Shown: in pieces, positions 25,684 to 34,989 of the stretch
Position numbering within the stretch: the stretch's first letter is position 1
Layout of the letters: each line of letters starts with the position of its first letter
Assembly: GCA_023401595.1 (NCBI GenBank)
Contig: JAEXDQ010000006.1
Coordinates: 38,980-102,979, forward strand
Direction of reading: 5' to 3'
DNA length: 64,000 bases
From: Spirochaetota bacterium
GTDB taxonomy: Bacteria; Spirochaetota; Spirochaetia; Sphaerochaetales; Sphaerochaetaceae
Position numbers and translations under genes: made by a program
The notes under the pieces: model-generated
What the model saw: only the letters and a program-made list of their open reading frames with translations
Databases searched by the model: none
What the model was told of the DNA's origin: nothing

Positions 25684-25704
25684 TGAAACAAATTTTTAGT
25701 TTCA
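25684..25704. promoter_or_regulatory. Inverted repeat upstream of the binding-protein gene
   Basis: TGAAAC (25684-25689) and GTTTCA (25699-25704) with a 9-base A+T-rich spacer, about 25 bases from the start of the operon. A similar CTGAAA-TAG-TTTCAG palindrome lies near 21021-21035, just before the aldolase start. Candidate SorC sites. Confidence 0.4.
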
Positions 25705-26195
25705 ATTGTAACTTTTTCCAGATTACTCCCGAAGTATCCAAATTGCAAGATATTTTTGAAAACTTTATAATTCATTGTAAATAAATAAATTATTCTTACC
25801 AAATATTTCAAATTGTCATTTTACGACGGACTACAAAGGGATGAATGTCTCCAGATTCCCAAAAAGATCCCGTATCCGCCAAGCATGTCGCGATGTATCG
25901 GCCCTGGCGACCGGGTATGATCTTTAAGAAGCTCGTACGCCCTACGGGAACCAAGCCCACCCTACGAAGATCAAGTGTCAACCATGGGAAGCCCTCGTGG
26001 GAGGGGAGACCATGCGGCCCCCCACAGTCCACAGTTACCCGATGGAAAGCACATCTACCACACGAGAACCTCGTCTGATTCCAGAATCCCGCAAAGTGAA
26101 AATCGCAGGAACCCCTGATTGATAAAGAGATACCCGAAGACTATCATAGAATGCAGGCATGGAAGACTGACCCTTGCGTCGGTTCATCTGACGCC
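25705..26195. other. Intergenic region between divergent sugar genes
   Basis: About 490 bases. The part near the binding-protein gene (25705-25815) is very A+T-rich and should contain its promoter. The rest has average composition and some overlapping open frames of 70-80 codons without ribosome-binding sites or motifs; I accept none of them. Confidence 0.5.
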
Positions 26196-26212
26196 GACAA
26201 GGAGAATCAGCC

Positions 26213-27685
26213 ATGGACGGGTATATCGGAATCGATATCGGAACGACGAATTCAAAATGCATTATCGTTGACGCATGTGGCGATATCGCGCGGCTGTACA
26301 CAGAGACAACCCCGAAGCATACGATAAACGGTATGGAATTCTTCGATATCACCAAAATCGACACGCTTGTGGATGTTTTCCTCCAACGGGCGCAATCGGA
26401 GTATACGGTCCGAAGCGTCTGTTTCTCCAGCGTCGGAGAAAGCGTAGTCCCCATATCCGATGGGAAACCGTTGTATGATTGTCCGGTATGGAACGTCACG
26501 GCGATCACCTCCACGGCTGAACAACGCAAGGCGATGGAACCCTACTGCGGTTTTTCCGCAACCGGCTTTGTCCCCAACGGTCTGTGTTCCCTCGACAAGA
26601 TGCTGTGGATGAGGGAGCATATACCCGGTTGTTCCGAAGCCAGGTACTGGCTGCCGATCACCGCCTATGAGGTCTACCGAAAAACAGGCAGGGCGATCTG
26701 GGACTATACCCAGGCGGCGCGTTCCTATATGTTCGACGTCCATAAAAAAAGTTGGATCGCTCCCCTTCTTGAAACCTTCGGGCTGGAACCGCCGGGAGAG
26801 CTTTCCTGCATGGGTACCCCTATCGAAGCGCCGGACGGCATTGTCTACGCCGTCGGCGGGCACGACCATATGGTAGGGCTGTATGGTATTGAAACCATAT
26901 TCTCCGATTCCAAAAGAACGCAACCGTTGTTCTACGACTCCATGGGGACCTCGGCCGTCCTGACAATGATTACCGGCTCCCAGCAAATCAATGACTACAG
27001 CGGAGACAAAACGTTCAATCCGACCGGCGGCAGCATCCTACCCGGCTTCATGGACCGGTCGTTCATCATCACCCGATCCTTCCGGATGTTCGGAAGTCTC
27101 CTTGCATACATCATGAGGCTTGGGGGGAAAAAACCGGCCGCCTCGGAATTCAACATCATGAACGAAATCATTCGGAAAACGCACCCCGACCTAGGGTGTC
27201 TGATCACATGCGACGGGGATTTCATCCTCGGCACCACGGGGACGAAGGAGGTCAACTTCCTCCGACTTCAGCCCGATACCGGACTACCTGAGCTGCTGCA
27301 CAGTCTCTATCTGTATCTGGCGGTACTGACGGGATTCATGAAGGAAAACCTCACCCGGTTCATTGATGTTCCCAGTCCGGTTCCATTCGTAGCAGGTGGC
27401 GGCATTACCAGCAACGACCTGTTCATGAGGTATCTGGCGACTGCGTGTGAAATGCCGGTCTCCGTTCTTCCGACGACCGAAATCAGCGCCTTGGGGGCTG
27501 TTTCCGCAGGGATTCACGGATACGGAGACATCAACATGATGAAAAAACTCAGGGAACTCAAACAGAAGAGTACTCAGTACCAACCGGATGAAGGCTTGGA
27601 AAAACAAATCAGAAACGCCAAGGAACTGTACTTGGAAATGGCGAGACAACAAAGTCCGCCGGCGGTCGCGATTGGCCCGATGTAG
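26213..27685 (+). CDS. FGGY-family carbohydrate kinase
   Basis: 490 residues, full family length. The N-terminal phosphate loop is GIDIGTTNSKCI; the C-terminal domain carries FVAGGGITSNDLFMRYLATA, the FGGY signature 2 region with the adenosine motif. FGGY kinases phosphorylate xylulose, ribulose, gluconate, glycerol, fuculose and similar compounds. AAGGAG lies nine bases before the ATG. It is transcribed divergently from the SorC operon and may provide the first phosphorylation of that sugar. Confidence 0.9.
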   Translation: MDGYIGIDIGTTNSKCIIVDACGDIARLYTETTPKHTINGMEFFDITKIDTLVDVFLQRAQSEYTVRSVCFSSVGESVVPISDGKPLYDCPVWNVTAITSTAEQRKAMEPYCGFSATGFVPNGLCSLDKMLWMREHIPGCSEARYWLPITAYEVYRKTGRAIWDYTQAARSYMFDVHKKSWIAPLLETFGLEPPGELSCMGTPIEAPDGIVYAVGGHDHMVGLYGIETIFSDSKRTQPLFYDSMGTSAVLTMITGSQQINDYSGDKTFNPTGGSILPGFMDRSFIITRSFRMFGSLLAYIMRLGGKKPAASEFNIMNEIIRKTHPDLGCLITCDGDFILGTTGTKEVNFLRLQPDTGLPELLHSLYLYLAVLTGFMKENLTRFIDVPSPVPFVAGGGITSNDLFMRYLATACEMPVSVLPTTEISALGAVSAGIHGYGDINMMKKLRELKQKSTQYQPDEGLEKQIRNAKELYLEMARQQSPPAVAIGPM

Positions 27686-27741
27686 AGTCGCTCCACGTTG
27701 AGCTGAACCTAGGGCCAGTCGATACTCTGCCAATCTGTTTT

Positions 27742-27774
27742 CGGCTACCGTTGGGCTACCCCTAGGCTAAAGTC
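27742..27774. repeat. 11-bp tandem repeat, three units (GGCTACC type)
   Basis: CGGCTACCGTT (27742-27752), GGGCTACCCCT (27753-27763), AGGCTAAAGTC (27764-27774). Located between the convergent FGGY and sulfatase genes. The units match the reverse complement of the repeat at 45880-45945 and the repeat at 50782-50814. Confidence 0.8.
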
Positions 27775-27842
27775 GGACGCCGCAAAGTTTTTCAACCATG
27801 CGACGTCCATTCACGATGTATCAGCGCGTGCTTTTTTCCCAA

Positions 27843-29360
27843 TCAGCGCTTTTCATCGTACAGCTTCTTGCCACGAACGGCGGCGACCATGGGCATACCG
27901 GTGTCGTAGTCCCATTGGCGAGGCTCATACTCTTCATTTTCGCGTTGGCGGGTACAGCGGCTGTTGTTCCATGTGGCGGACGCATCGCAACGCCAAGGGC
28001 GTACCGACCACTGATAGCCGCGGTACAGATCGCGGGTATCATCCATGTGCCGGAGCAAAGCGTCATGCAGACGGTCCCGGATTTCGGCGCACGAAGGATC
28101 GTTGATCCTGTTCGCCACCTCGCTTGGATCGGTCTCGATATCATACAGTTCGTCCGTATCCATCAGGTTGATGGACAGCTTCCATCGGCCGTCGGTCACG
28201 CCGCGCATCATCTGCAACCCACCGAAACCGTCATGATCGACCTCATAGCGGGTGAATTCAACAAACACGTAGTCGTTGATACGGACGGACGGATCCTTGA
28301 TCTGCGGCAGGATACTTCTCCCTTCCAACAGTTTCGGAACCGGCAGGCCGAAATAGTCCATGATGGTCGGGGCAAGATCGATATGGGAGGCGCATTCCTG
28401 GGTCACCACTCCCTTCGGCCCCTTCCGTCCATCGCGGATGATCAGCGGCACGTTGGTGATTTCTTTGTAGAAGCAGGCGTTCTTGCCCTGTAGCCGATGG
28501 GCGCCGAGCATGTCGCCGTGATCGGAGGTGAAAATGACCAGCGCGTCGGGAACCAACGCTTCAATCCGCGCAAGCACCCGTCCGATTTCATGGTCTACGA
28601 AGCTGTTGCAGCCAAGGAACAGCGCCAACATGTCGGAGCTTCTGTGCAGCTCGGCGGGATCCAGGTCCAACGCGCTCCCGGCCCAAAGCCGCTGCATCAG
28701 AGGCTTTTCGCGCAACGTGTCGGCGAAAACGGGATCGGCATCGAACGCAAAATCCCTGTACATGGTGTTGTAGGGGACGGGACAGAGACAGGGCCCGTGG
28801 GGTTCATCATACGAAACGGTCAGGAAAAATTCCCGGTCATGGAAATTCTCCAGATAGGACAACGCCCGGTCGGTCGTCCGGTGGGCGTAGGTCATCTCCT
28901 CCGTCCAAGACGGATCGTAGGCGGTCTGAGATTGGCGGGACCGGACGCGGTCAGCTTCCGAAAGCTCAAGAAGGTAGGTACGCATGTCGTACCAGTAGTC
29001 GGGATCCCACCCGTCAGGACAGACGCCGTTGCCGAAATAGTCGAACCCATCCAGATGCCACTTGCCCACATACCCGCAGGGAATACCGTTGTCGGACAGA
29101 CGTTGACCGATCGTCTTTACGTTCTCCCCCATCGGTACGCAGTTGGTGACCACTCCATTGGAATGCGGGAAAGTCCCTGTGAAGATCGCCGACCGCGCGG
29201 GACCGCACACAGGCTGGCAATCATAGGCGCGCTCGTACCGGATTCCAGCCTCCGCAAGCCGGTCGAGGTTCGGCGTCCTCATCCGCTTGTCGCCATAACA
29301 ACCCAGCATATCCTTGCGGGTCGTATCCGTCATGATCAGCACGACCTGTCGTTTTGTCAT
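27843..29360 (-). CDS. Sulfatase (Cys-type), cytoplasmic
   Basis: 505 residues, alkaline-phosphatase fold. N-terminal metal site QVVLIMTDTTRKDMLGC, then the modification motif C-x-P-x-R in VCGPARSAIFTG (about residue 52), the Cys of which must be converted to formylglycine. Metal-binding FTSDHGDMLG follows near residue 280. No signal peptide, so it should hydrolyse sulfate esters on imported sugars. The start at 29360 has AGGGAG seven bases upstream. It is the last gene of the glycan operon, two bases after the next sulfatase. Confidence 0.92.
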   Translation of the reverse strand: MTKRQVVLIMTDTTRKDMLGCYGDKRMRTPNLDRLAEAGIRYERAYDCQPVCGPARSAIFTGTFPHSNGVVTNCVPMGENVKTIGQRLSDNGIPCGYVGKWHLDGFDYFGNGVCPDGWDPDYWYDMRTYLLELSEADRVRSRQSQTAYDPSWTEEMTYAHRTTDRALSYLENFHDREFFLTVSYDEPHGPCLCPVPYNTMYRDFAFDADPVFADTLREKPLMQRLWAGSALDLDPAELHRSSDMLALFLGCNSFVDHEIGRVLARIEALVPDALVIFTSDHGDMLGAHRLQGKNACFYKEITNVPLIIRDGRKGPKGVVTQECASHIDLAPTIMDYFGLPVPKLLEGRSILPQIKDPSVRINDYVFVEFTRYEVDHDGFGGLQMMRGVTDGRWKLSINLMDTDELYDIETDPSEVANRINDPSCAEIRDRLHDALLRHMDDTRDLYRGYQWSVRPWRCDASATWNNSRCTRQRENEEYEPRQWDYDTGMPMVAAVRGKKLYDEKR

Positions 29361-29362
29361 CG

Positions 29363-30796
29363 TCATTCTCCCTGATACTGCGGGGCGGCCACCCCGACAT
29401 GATGTCTCCAGCCCAGTTCATGGCTTCTCCATCGGGGATCAGCCTTCCAGCTTTGGGAACGGAACGTATCGTCCGTTTCCGACAGATATCCATCCATCAG
29501 GTTCCGCATCCGCGCAAGCACCGGGGCGTGGACAGGATCTTTCACCAGATTGCGACGCTCTGCCGGATCCTGCTCCAGATCATACAACTCTTCACCGTTT
29601 CCTTCCAGATACACCATGTACTTGTACCGCCCGCTTCGGAGCATTCGGCCGGGAGAGACCGTATAGCCCCATTCGGTCGTCCATTCGCTGGACACATACT
29701 CTCTGGCGGGAAGCGTCCCTTCCCGCAATACAGACGAGATATCCACTCCGTCCAATCCAGGAGGGACGGGAATCGAGGCGACAGAGCAAAGCGTCGGAAA
29801 CAGGTCGAGCAACGACGCGAGGCCCAAGACGGGTCGGTCGCGAGGCACGACGCCTGCGCCGGAGAATATCAGAGGAACACGGGTCACCTCCTCATAGAGA
29901 GAGACCTGTTTCGTCACCGCGCCTCTGGAGGCCATATTATCGCCATGGTCGGAAAAAAAGACGATCAACGTGTCGTCCCGATGTCCGCTTTCCTCCAACG
30001 ATTTGAGAATCGCCGCGATATCGTCGTCGGCACATTTCAGATAATGGTAATATGCGGCGAGGTAATGGCGGTAGTTGTCCGGGGTCCAACCAGTCGTCTG
30101 GGATTGTCTGACATGTGAACAACAGATATATTGTACCGGAATCGGTCTATTATCTATATCATCAAACTTAAAGTTCTCAGGCAACTCCGGTAAGTCCTCA
30201 ATTCCGGGCTCCCCCGGCTTGTCAGGAACACGGATATCGGTGTGCGGGCCCTTGTTTTCCCCGATCCATCCGCAGATATTGTGGGGGTTGACCAGGTCGG
30301 CGACCATGAGCAACGGCTGTTCCCAGCCATATGTCTTGAGAAACCCCGTGGCTTCCCGGACCGTATACCGGTCGGCGAACGTATCCATGTTGTACGGCCA
30401 GGCGGGATGCCTCTGCGCGACAGGAAGCTCATCCTCCGGCGCGCACCAGAAGCCTCGAAGCGCCCCGCCATCGTGGCATTTGCCGAAATGCATCGTCCTG
30501 TAGCCGGCGTCGGCGAAAGTCTCGCCCAACGTTGGCATCGTAGTCGGGATAGGAGTGACAGGCCATTGACGGCCGTTCGAAAGAACATTTGTCCGGTGCG
30601 AATGCACCCCGGACCAGAACGCCGCCCGGGAAGGCTGGCACAACGGGCAGGGACAGTAGCAGGCGTCTACGGCGACCCCCCGCTCGCACAGGCCGTCGAT
30701 CGCGGGAGTATTACCCGCGCCACCATAGACGGACAGGGCCCTCCAGGCCAATTGGTCCACCAGTATCATCAGTATGTTCGGTTTCTTCTCTTGCAT
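29363..30796 (-). CDS. Sulfatase (Cys-type), cytoplasmic
   Basis: 477 residues. PNILMILVDQLAWRALS at the N-terminal metal site, formylglycine motif CQPSRAAFWSG (about residue 53), metal motif VFFSDHGDNMAS near 255. No signal peptide. It is a different subtype from its neighbours, so the set can probably remove several sulfate positions. GAGGAG lies eight bases before the ATG. Confidence 0.92.
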   Translation of the reverse strand: MQEKKPNILMILVDQLAWRALSVYGGAGNTPAIDGLCERGVAVDACYCPCPLCQPSRAAFWSGVHSHRTNVLSNGRQWPVTPIPTTMPTLGETFADAGYRTMHFGKCHDGGALRGFWCAPEDELPVAQRHPAWPYNMDTFADRYTVREATGFLKTYGWEQPLLMVADLVNPHNICGWIGENKGPHTDIRVPDKPGEPGIEDLPELPENFKFDDIDNRPIPVQYICCSHVRQSQTTGWTPDNYRHYLAAYYHYLKCADDDIAAILKSLEESGHRDDTLIVFFSDHGDNMASRGAVTKQVSLYEEVTRVPLIFSGAGVVPRDRPVLGLASLLDLFPTLCSVASIPVPPGLDGVDISSVLREGTLPAREYVSSEWTTEWGYTVSPGRMLRSGRYKYMVYLEGNGEELYDLEQDPAERRNLVKDPVHAPVLARMRNLMDGYLSETDDTFRSQSWKADPRWRSHELGWRHHVGVAAPQYQGE

Positions 30797-30835
30797 GTCA
30801 TTGTCTCCTCATCATCCCATGGACAAAGCTACCGG

Positions 30836-32023
30836 TCACCAATAGGGATTCCAGTCGAGTTTCAGGCGGGTGAGCGCCTCCATATAGTAGTAGTCCCCCC
30901 AAGTGTTGCACTCGTCGACTCCCCTGTCGTTGCAGGTATTGTACGGACTTTTCCGGGCGTAGGTCCCGTGGAGAAGCTGGCCGTTGGAGATGGACGGTTC
31001 CCGTACCGCGCAATGCGCCCACAACGCACGGCACAACCGCGCGGCATAGTCGCGATATACTTCGGCCTCGGCGGTACCCGGTATGACCCGCGCCATTTCC
31101 AGCATACCGCAGGCGGCGATGGCCAATGCGGAGGAATCCCGGGGCTCGTCGCTCGGATCGGTGAAATCGAAGTCCCAATACGGGATGCAATCCGACGGAA
31201 GATGGGAAAGGAAGAAGTCCAGCACCCGCGTATAGACGTCCATCGACTCATCATCCTTCAGATACCGGTACGCGAGAGCCGCCCCGTACACCCCCCAGGC
31301 CTGCCCCCGCGCCCAGGCGGAACCGTCCCGGTAGCCCTGAGCCGTAACGCCTCGGACGGGAGCGCCGGTTTCGGGATCGAAAAAGTAGGTATGGTACGTT
31401 GAATCGTCCGGACGCAGGATATACTTGACCGCGGTACGCAGATGTTTGGTGGCGATACGGCCATAACGCTCGTCGCCGGTCTCGCCGGTGGCCCAATAGA
31501 GCAACGGCAGGTTCAGCAGACAGTCGATGATCAGCCGGTAGTTGTCCCTCGCGCCCAAGGGGCCCCATGCCTGGATGAACTGACCTTTTTCCTGAAAACG
31601 TGAAATGAGATTGTCGGCGGCAAGCAAGGCGGCCTTTCGCCCCGCGGGATTTCCGGTCAGCTTGTAGGAAGCGACGCAGGAGGGGGAATACAGGAAGCCC
31701 ATGTCATGATGTTCGACGTCCACCCTCCGTTCAATCCGGTCGAGGAAGCTTCCCACCTGCCATTGGGCGGCGTCGAGGAATACAGGATCGGCGGACAGCT
31801 CATAGGCGAGCCAAAGCTCTCCGGTCCAGAAACCGGTGGTCCATTCAACATTTTCGGACGGGGGTGCATAGAAACCATCCACACTATGCGAATATTTGAA
31901 CGCATGAGCGAAGTCGGGCAGACAGCTTCTTGTCTGTCGTATCCCGCTTTGTATCGCGACATCCAACGAGGCCCCCTCCAACGGTTCATAGAACCGCAAC
32001 GGCAGATATTCCAGTCTCTTCAT
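30836..32023 (-). CDS. GH88 unsaturated glucuronyl hydrolase
   Basis: 395 residues, an (alpha/alpha)6 barrel. The family's two key aspartates are recognisable in HHDMGFLY (about residue 106) and in LIIDCLLNLPLLYWA (about 166), with the conserved RGQAWGVYG near 245. GH88 enzymes hydrate the 4,5-unsaturated uronic acid left by polysaccharide lyases, releasing it from glycosaminoglycan or related oligosaccharides. No signal peptide. Its ATG overlaps the preceding sulfatase stop by four bases. It pairs logically with the lyase at 34986-37037. Confidence 0.93.
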   Translation of the reverse strand: MKRLEYLPLRFYEPLEGASLDVAIQSGIRQTRSCLPDFAHAFKYSHSVDGFYAPPSENVEWTTGFWTGELWLAYELSADPVFLDAAQWQVGSFLDRIERRVDVEHHDMGFLYSPSCVASYKLTGNPAGRKAALLAADNLISRFQEKGQFIQAWGPLGARDNYRLIIDCLLNLPLLYWATGETGDERYGRIATKHLRTAVKYILRPDDSTYHTYFFDPETGAPVRGVTAQGYRDGSAWARGQAWGVYGAALAYRYLKDDESMDVYTRVLDFFLSHLPSDCIPYWDFDFTDPSDEPRDSSALAIAACGMLEMARVIPGTAEAEVYRDYAARLCRALWAHCAVREPSISNGQLLHGTYARKSPYNTCNDRGVDECNTWGDYYYMEALTRLKLDWNPYW

Positions 32024-33429
32024 GCCCAGTTCTCCAAAAGGAAACCATCCTGCTGCTGCGCAAGATAGCTTCTCAGTATTTCATCCCATGCCTCACAGGC
32101 GGGATCGTCGACCGACAGCTCCGTACCGGACAGCTGGTATGGGTCGGTGAGGTTGTCATATAGATAGCGCCGCTGCGGAACGCCGGGAACGGTCCCGTTG
32201 TCCACGACATAGGTGTGGTGGAGGGTACGGACGCCCCGCCAACCGAAACAACGGTTGTCCAGCCCCCTTTTCGTATATTCCGCGACCATGGAGGGCATGC
32301 CGGGAACCATGCAGAGGAACGCATGTTCCCTGACAGGATGTTTCGGCGTTTCCCCACGGAACACCTGCGCATGGCTGACCCCCTCCACGGAATCGGGAAT
32401 CGGAACGTCCAGCAGGTCAAGCAACGTCGGCATGTGGTCGCAGCTGACCAACAGCGTGTCGGTGCTACCGGAGGCGATCCCCAGCCCCCTCACATACAAC
32501 GGGATCCTGATCGATTCCTCCCACCAGACGTTCTTGCCGTATACCCCATGGGACCCCATGCAGTCGCCATGGTCGGCGGACAGCACCACTATTGTGTCAT
32601 CCTCGATACCGCTTTCCTTCAGATAGGAAAGTATCCTTCCGAACTGTTCATCGACGCCTGAGACCGCGGCGTAGTATTCCCGCCAGGCCCTACGGTACGC
32701 GGAGTCCTCCCGCATGGACTGAGGGACGTTCTCGCGAAACACTTCACTTCCTTCAGGATAGAGCCGGAGGTACTTTTCCGGCACCTGGTCATAAGGGGGA
32801 TGGGGAGGGTTCCATGAGAGGAACAGACAGAACGGCTTCTCTTCCCGGCCCTCGGCGGCGGACCGCCTACGTTCCAGATAGTCCAGCACGACGTCGGTCT
32901 CATTCTCCACGGACCACTTGCCGGGCTTGATCCGCCGGTCGGTGTCCATCCAGTAATGTGGGTCGAGATGATTGTCCATCGCCCCATACGAATACCAGAA
33001 GTCGAAATGATGCCGCCGGTCCCCGGGCGGGGTATAGGCGTCCCAGTTCACGGCGCCGGAGGCGGGCCTCCTATGGAAATTCAGCTCGCTGGTGTCAAGG
33101 TGCCATTTGCCGACATAGGCTGTATCGTAGCCCTCGCCGTGAAGGACGTCGCTGATCAGGACCTCCTGGTCGCGAAGCATCAGCTTGTCGTACAGACCCG
33201 GTTTGCAGTTCGTCCACATGCCGCAGGAGAGCGGATACTTGCCGGTCAGCAGCGCGGCGCGATGAGGGGAACACAGCGGATAGGTGCTAATCGCCTGGTC
33301 GCATCGCATCGCATCGTGTGCGAAATCATCTATGTTCGGAGTTTGTACGGAATCCTGACAAACCGATCCGACGGCATGATATCGCCATTGGTCGGCAAAA
33401 ATATATAGCAGGTTCTTTCGCTTCATCAT
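32020..33429 (-). CDS. Sulfatase (Cys-type), cytoplasmic
   Basis: About 469 residues. KNLLYIFADQWRYHAVG at the start, formylglycine motif CSPHRAALLTG (near residue 52), VVLSADHGDCMGSHG near 280. No signal peptide. An AAGGA lies eight bases before the chosen ATG (33429); ATG codons at 33435 and 33426 are alternatives. Four-base overlap with the GH88 gene. Confidence 0.91.
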   Translation of the reverse strand: MMKRKNLLYIFADQWRYHAVGSVCQDSVQTPNIDDFAHDAMRCDQAISTYPLCSPHRAALLTGKYPLSCGMWTNCKPGLYDKLMLRDQEVLISDVLHGEGYDTAYVGKWHLDTSELNFHRRPASGAVNWDAYTPPGDRRHHFDFWYSYGAMDNHLDPHYWMDTDRRIKPGKWSVENETDVVLDYLERRRSAAEGREEKPFCLFLSWNPPHPPYDQVPEKYLRLYPEGSEVFRENVPQSMREDSAYRRAWREYYAAVSGVDEQFGRILSYLKESGIEDDTIVVLSADHGDCMGSHGVYGKNVWWEESIRIPLYVRGLGIASGSTDTLLVSCDHMPTLLDLLDVPIPDSVEGVSHAQVFRGETPKHPVREHAFLCMVPGMPSMVAEYTKRGLDNRCFGWRGVRTLHHTYVVDNGTVPGVPQRRYLYDNLTDPYQLSGTELSVDDPACEAWDEILRSYLAQQQDGFLLENWA

Positions 33430-33525
33430 TCTCATATTCCTTCAATCATATTTTCGTTTCTTCATATTCCATAACGAATTCTGCCCAATCCACCGAAAAA
33501 AACATATTTTGTAAGCATCCCTTAC

Positions 33526-34989
33526 TTATCGTTCATGCCCCTCCAGGGGTTCGAACCGCAGATCCCGGCCCGGTTCCACCGACTTCGGCCACCGCTCACA
33601 TCCCATATCGCGGTTCTTCACCGTCAACAGCCTGTCGAGCAGCAACGACGTCAGCTTCCACCGTATGTCCGCGTACCGTACATCATCATAGAGGTTGTCC
33701 CGCTCCTGCGGATCCTCCGCGAGGTTGAACAGCTGGCAAAGGTCGTCGCTGTAATGGCAGAGTTTCCAGTCCCCAAGACGGACCATCGCCCCCGGTCCGA
33801 GGCTGGTAGGCAGGAACGGCGCTTTCAGCCGCAAGCCTTCCACCGGCGTCGAGCAGGTAGGACCGCCACCGCCGGCCTCCACCAATACGGAAGCCTTGCC
33901 GGGCGCCTTCCCGTCGACAAGATCCTGATAGACCGACCGGCCGACCATGCTCGCGGGAACGTCGATCCCCAGGGCCGTCAAGATGGTCGGAGCGAGATCG
34001 ACCTCCTCCAGAAGACCGGGGCAGGAACCTCCAGCCCCAAGGCCGTCGGGAAAACGCATGATAACAGGAATCCTCACCAAGGGCTCATAGAACACCGGAA
34101 TCTTGTGGGTCATGCCGAACGTACCCAACAGTTCGCCGTGGTCGCTCATGAATACCACCAGCGTAGCGTCAAGCAGCTTCTCCGCCGCGAGGAACCGGTA
34201 CAGACGGCCCACGCAATCATCGACGTACCGGATCTGCCCCATATATGTCGCGATGGCTTTTCTCATGTCCTGTTCAGTACAGAGGTCCATCTCGGAGTGG
34301 ACGCGCCACACTTCGTTGCGCGCAGGCTGCCGGAGTCTGTCGTAATAAGTATCCGGCAGTTCGATCGAAGCGGGGTCGAACATGGAGGCGTATGGATGGG
34401 GGCAAGTATAGGCGGGATGGGGATCCTGATAGTTGATCATGGTGAAGAACGGGCTGTCGGACCGCCGCATGAAATCGATAGCTTCGTCGGTCAGCCGTCC
34501 GGTAATATTGTACGGATGGTCCTGCTCCAGCTGGAAAGCTGAGAAGGAATGCTCGTAAGCGGGATGCTCGTCGTAGTTGCCGAGACATATCTCGTCCAAT
34601 TCATCCCAGACCTCGCCGAGCCTTGAATAGGTGAACATATGGTTCTTGCCGAACATGCCGGTCCGGTATCCGGCGCGCTTGATCGAAGTGACGAGGTTCG
34701 GGACGTCGGGGCTGATGGTCGAACCATAGTTGCGGTGACCATGCTCCCCGACATAGGTGGAGGTGACAAAGCTGATTCGGCTCGGTCCGCAAAGCGGGGC
34801 GGCGCAATAGCAGGAATCGAGACGTACCCCTTCTTCCGCCAGACGGTCGATGTTCCCCGTTCCAATCGTAGGATGCCCATAGCAACCAAGATAGTCGGCG
34901 CGCAACTGGTCGCATACGACCAACAGCAGATTCCTCTTCCGTTCGCCAGGAACACCTATACTCATAGAATCGTTCTTACAACCGCTCAT
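33526..34989 (-). CDS. Sulfatase (Cys-type), cytoplasmic
   Basis: 487 residues. NLLLVVCDQLRADYLGCYG at the N-terminal metal site, formylglycine motif CGPSRISFVTS, metal motif VFMSDHGELLGTFG. The start at 34989 overlaps the lyase stop by four bases (ATGA) and has GGAGG upstream; a longer frame to 35085 lies within the lyase gene and is rejected. No signal peptide. Confidence 0.92.
   Translation of the reverse strand: MSGCKNDSMSIGVPGERKRNLLLVVCDQLRADYLGCYGHPTIGTGNIDRLAEEGVRLDSCYCAAPLCGPSRISFVTSTYVGEHGHRNYGSTISPDVPNLVTSIKRAGYRTGMFGKNHMFTYSRLGEVWDELDEICLGNYDEHPAYEHSFSAFQLEQDHPYNITGRLTDEAIDFMRRSDSPFFTMINYQDPHPAYTCPHPYASMFDPASIELPDTYYDRLRQPARNEVWRVHSEMDLCTEQDMRKAIATYMGQIRYVDDCVGRLYRFLAAEKLLDATLVVFMSDHGELLGTFGMTHKIPVFYEPLVRIPVIMRFPDGLGAGGSCPGLLEEVDLAPTILTALGIDVPASMVGRSVYQDLVDGKAPGKASVLVEAGGGGPTCSTPVEGLRLKAPFLPTSLGPGAMVRLGDWKLCHYSDDLCQLFNLAEDPQERDNLYDDVRYADIRWKLTSLLLDRLLTVKNRDMGCERWPKSVEPGRDLRFEPLEGHER

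Noticed and set aside
25808..26078. Overlapping 74- and 77-codon frames on opposite strands before the FGGY kinase gene
   Set aside because: No ribosome-binding site, no recognisable domain, low-complexity composition.
27798..30118. Several long plus-strand frames opposite the sulfatase genes
   Set aside because: They are antisense to well-defined sulfatases with intact active sites; such frames are common in GC-rich DNA with this codon use.
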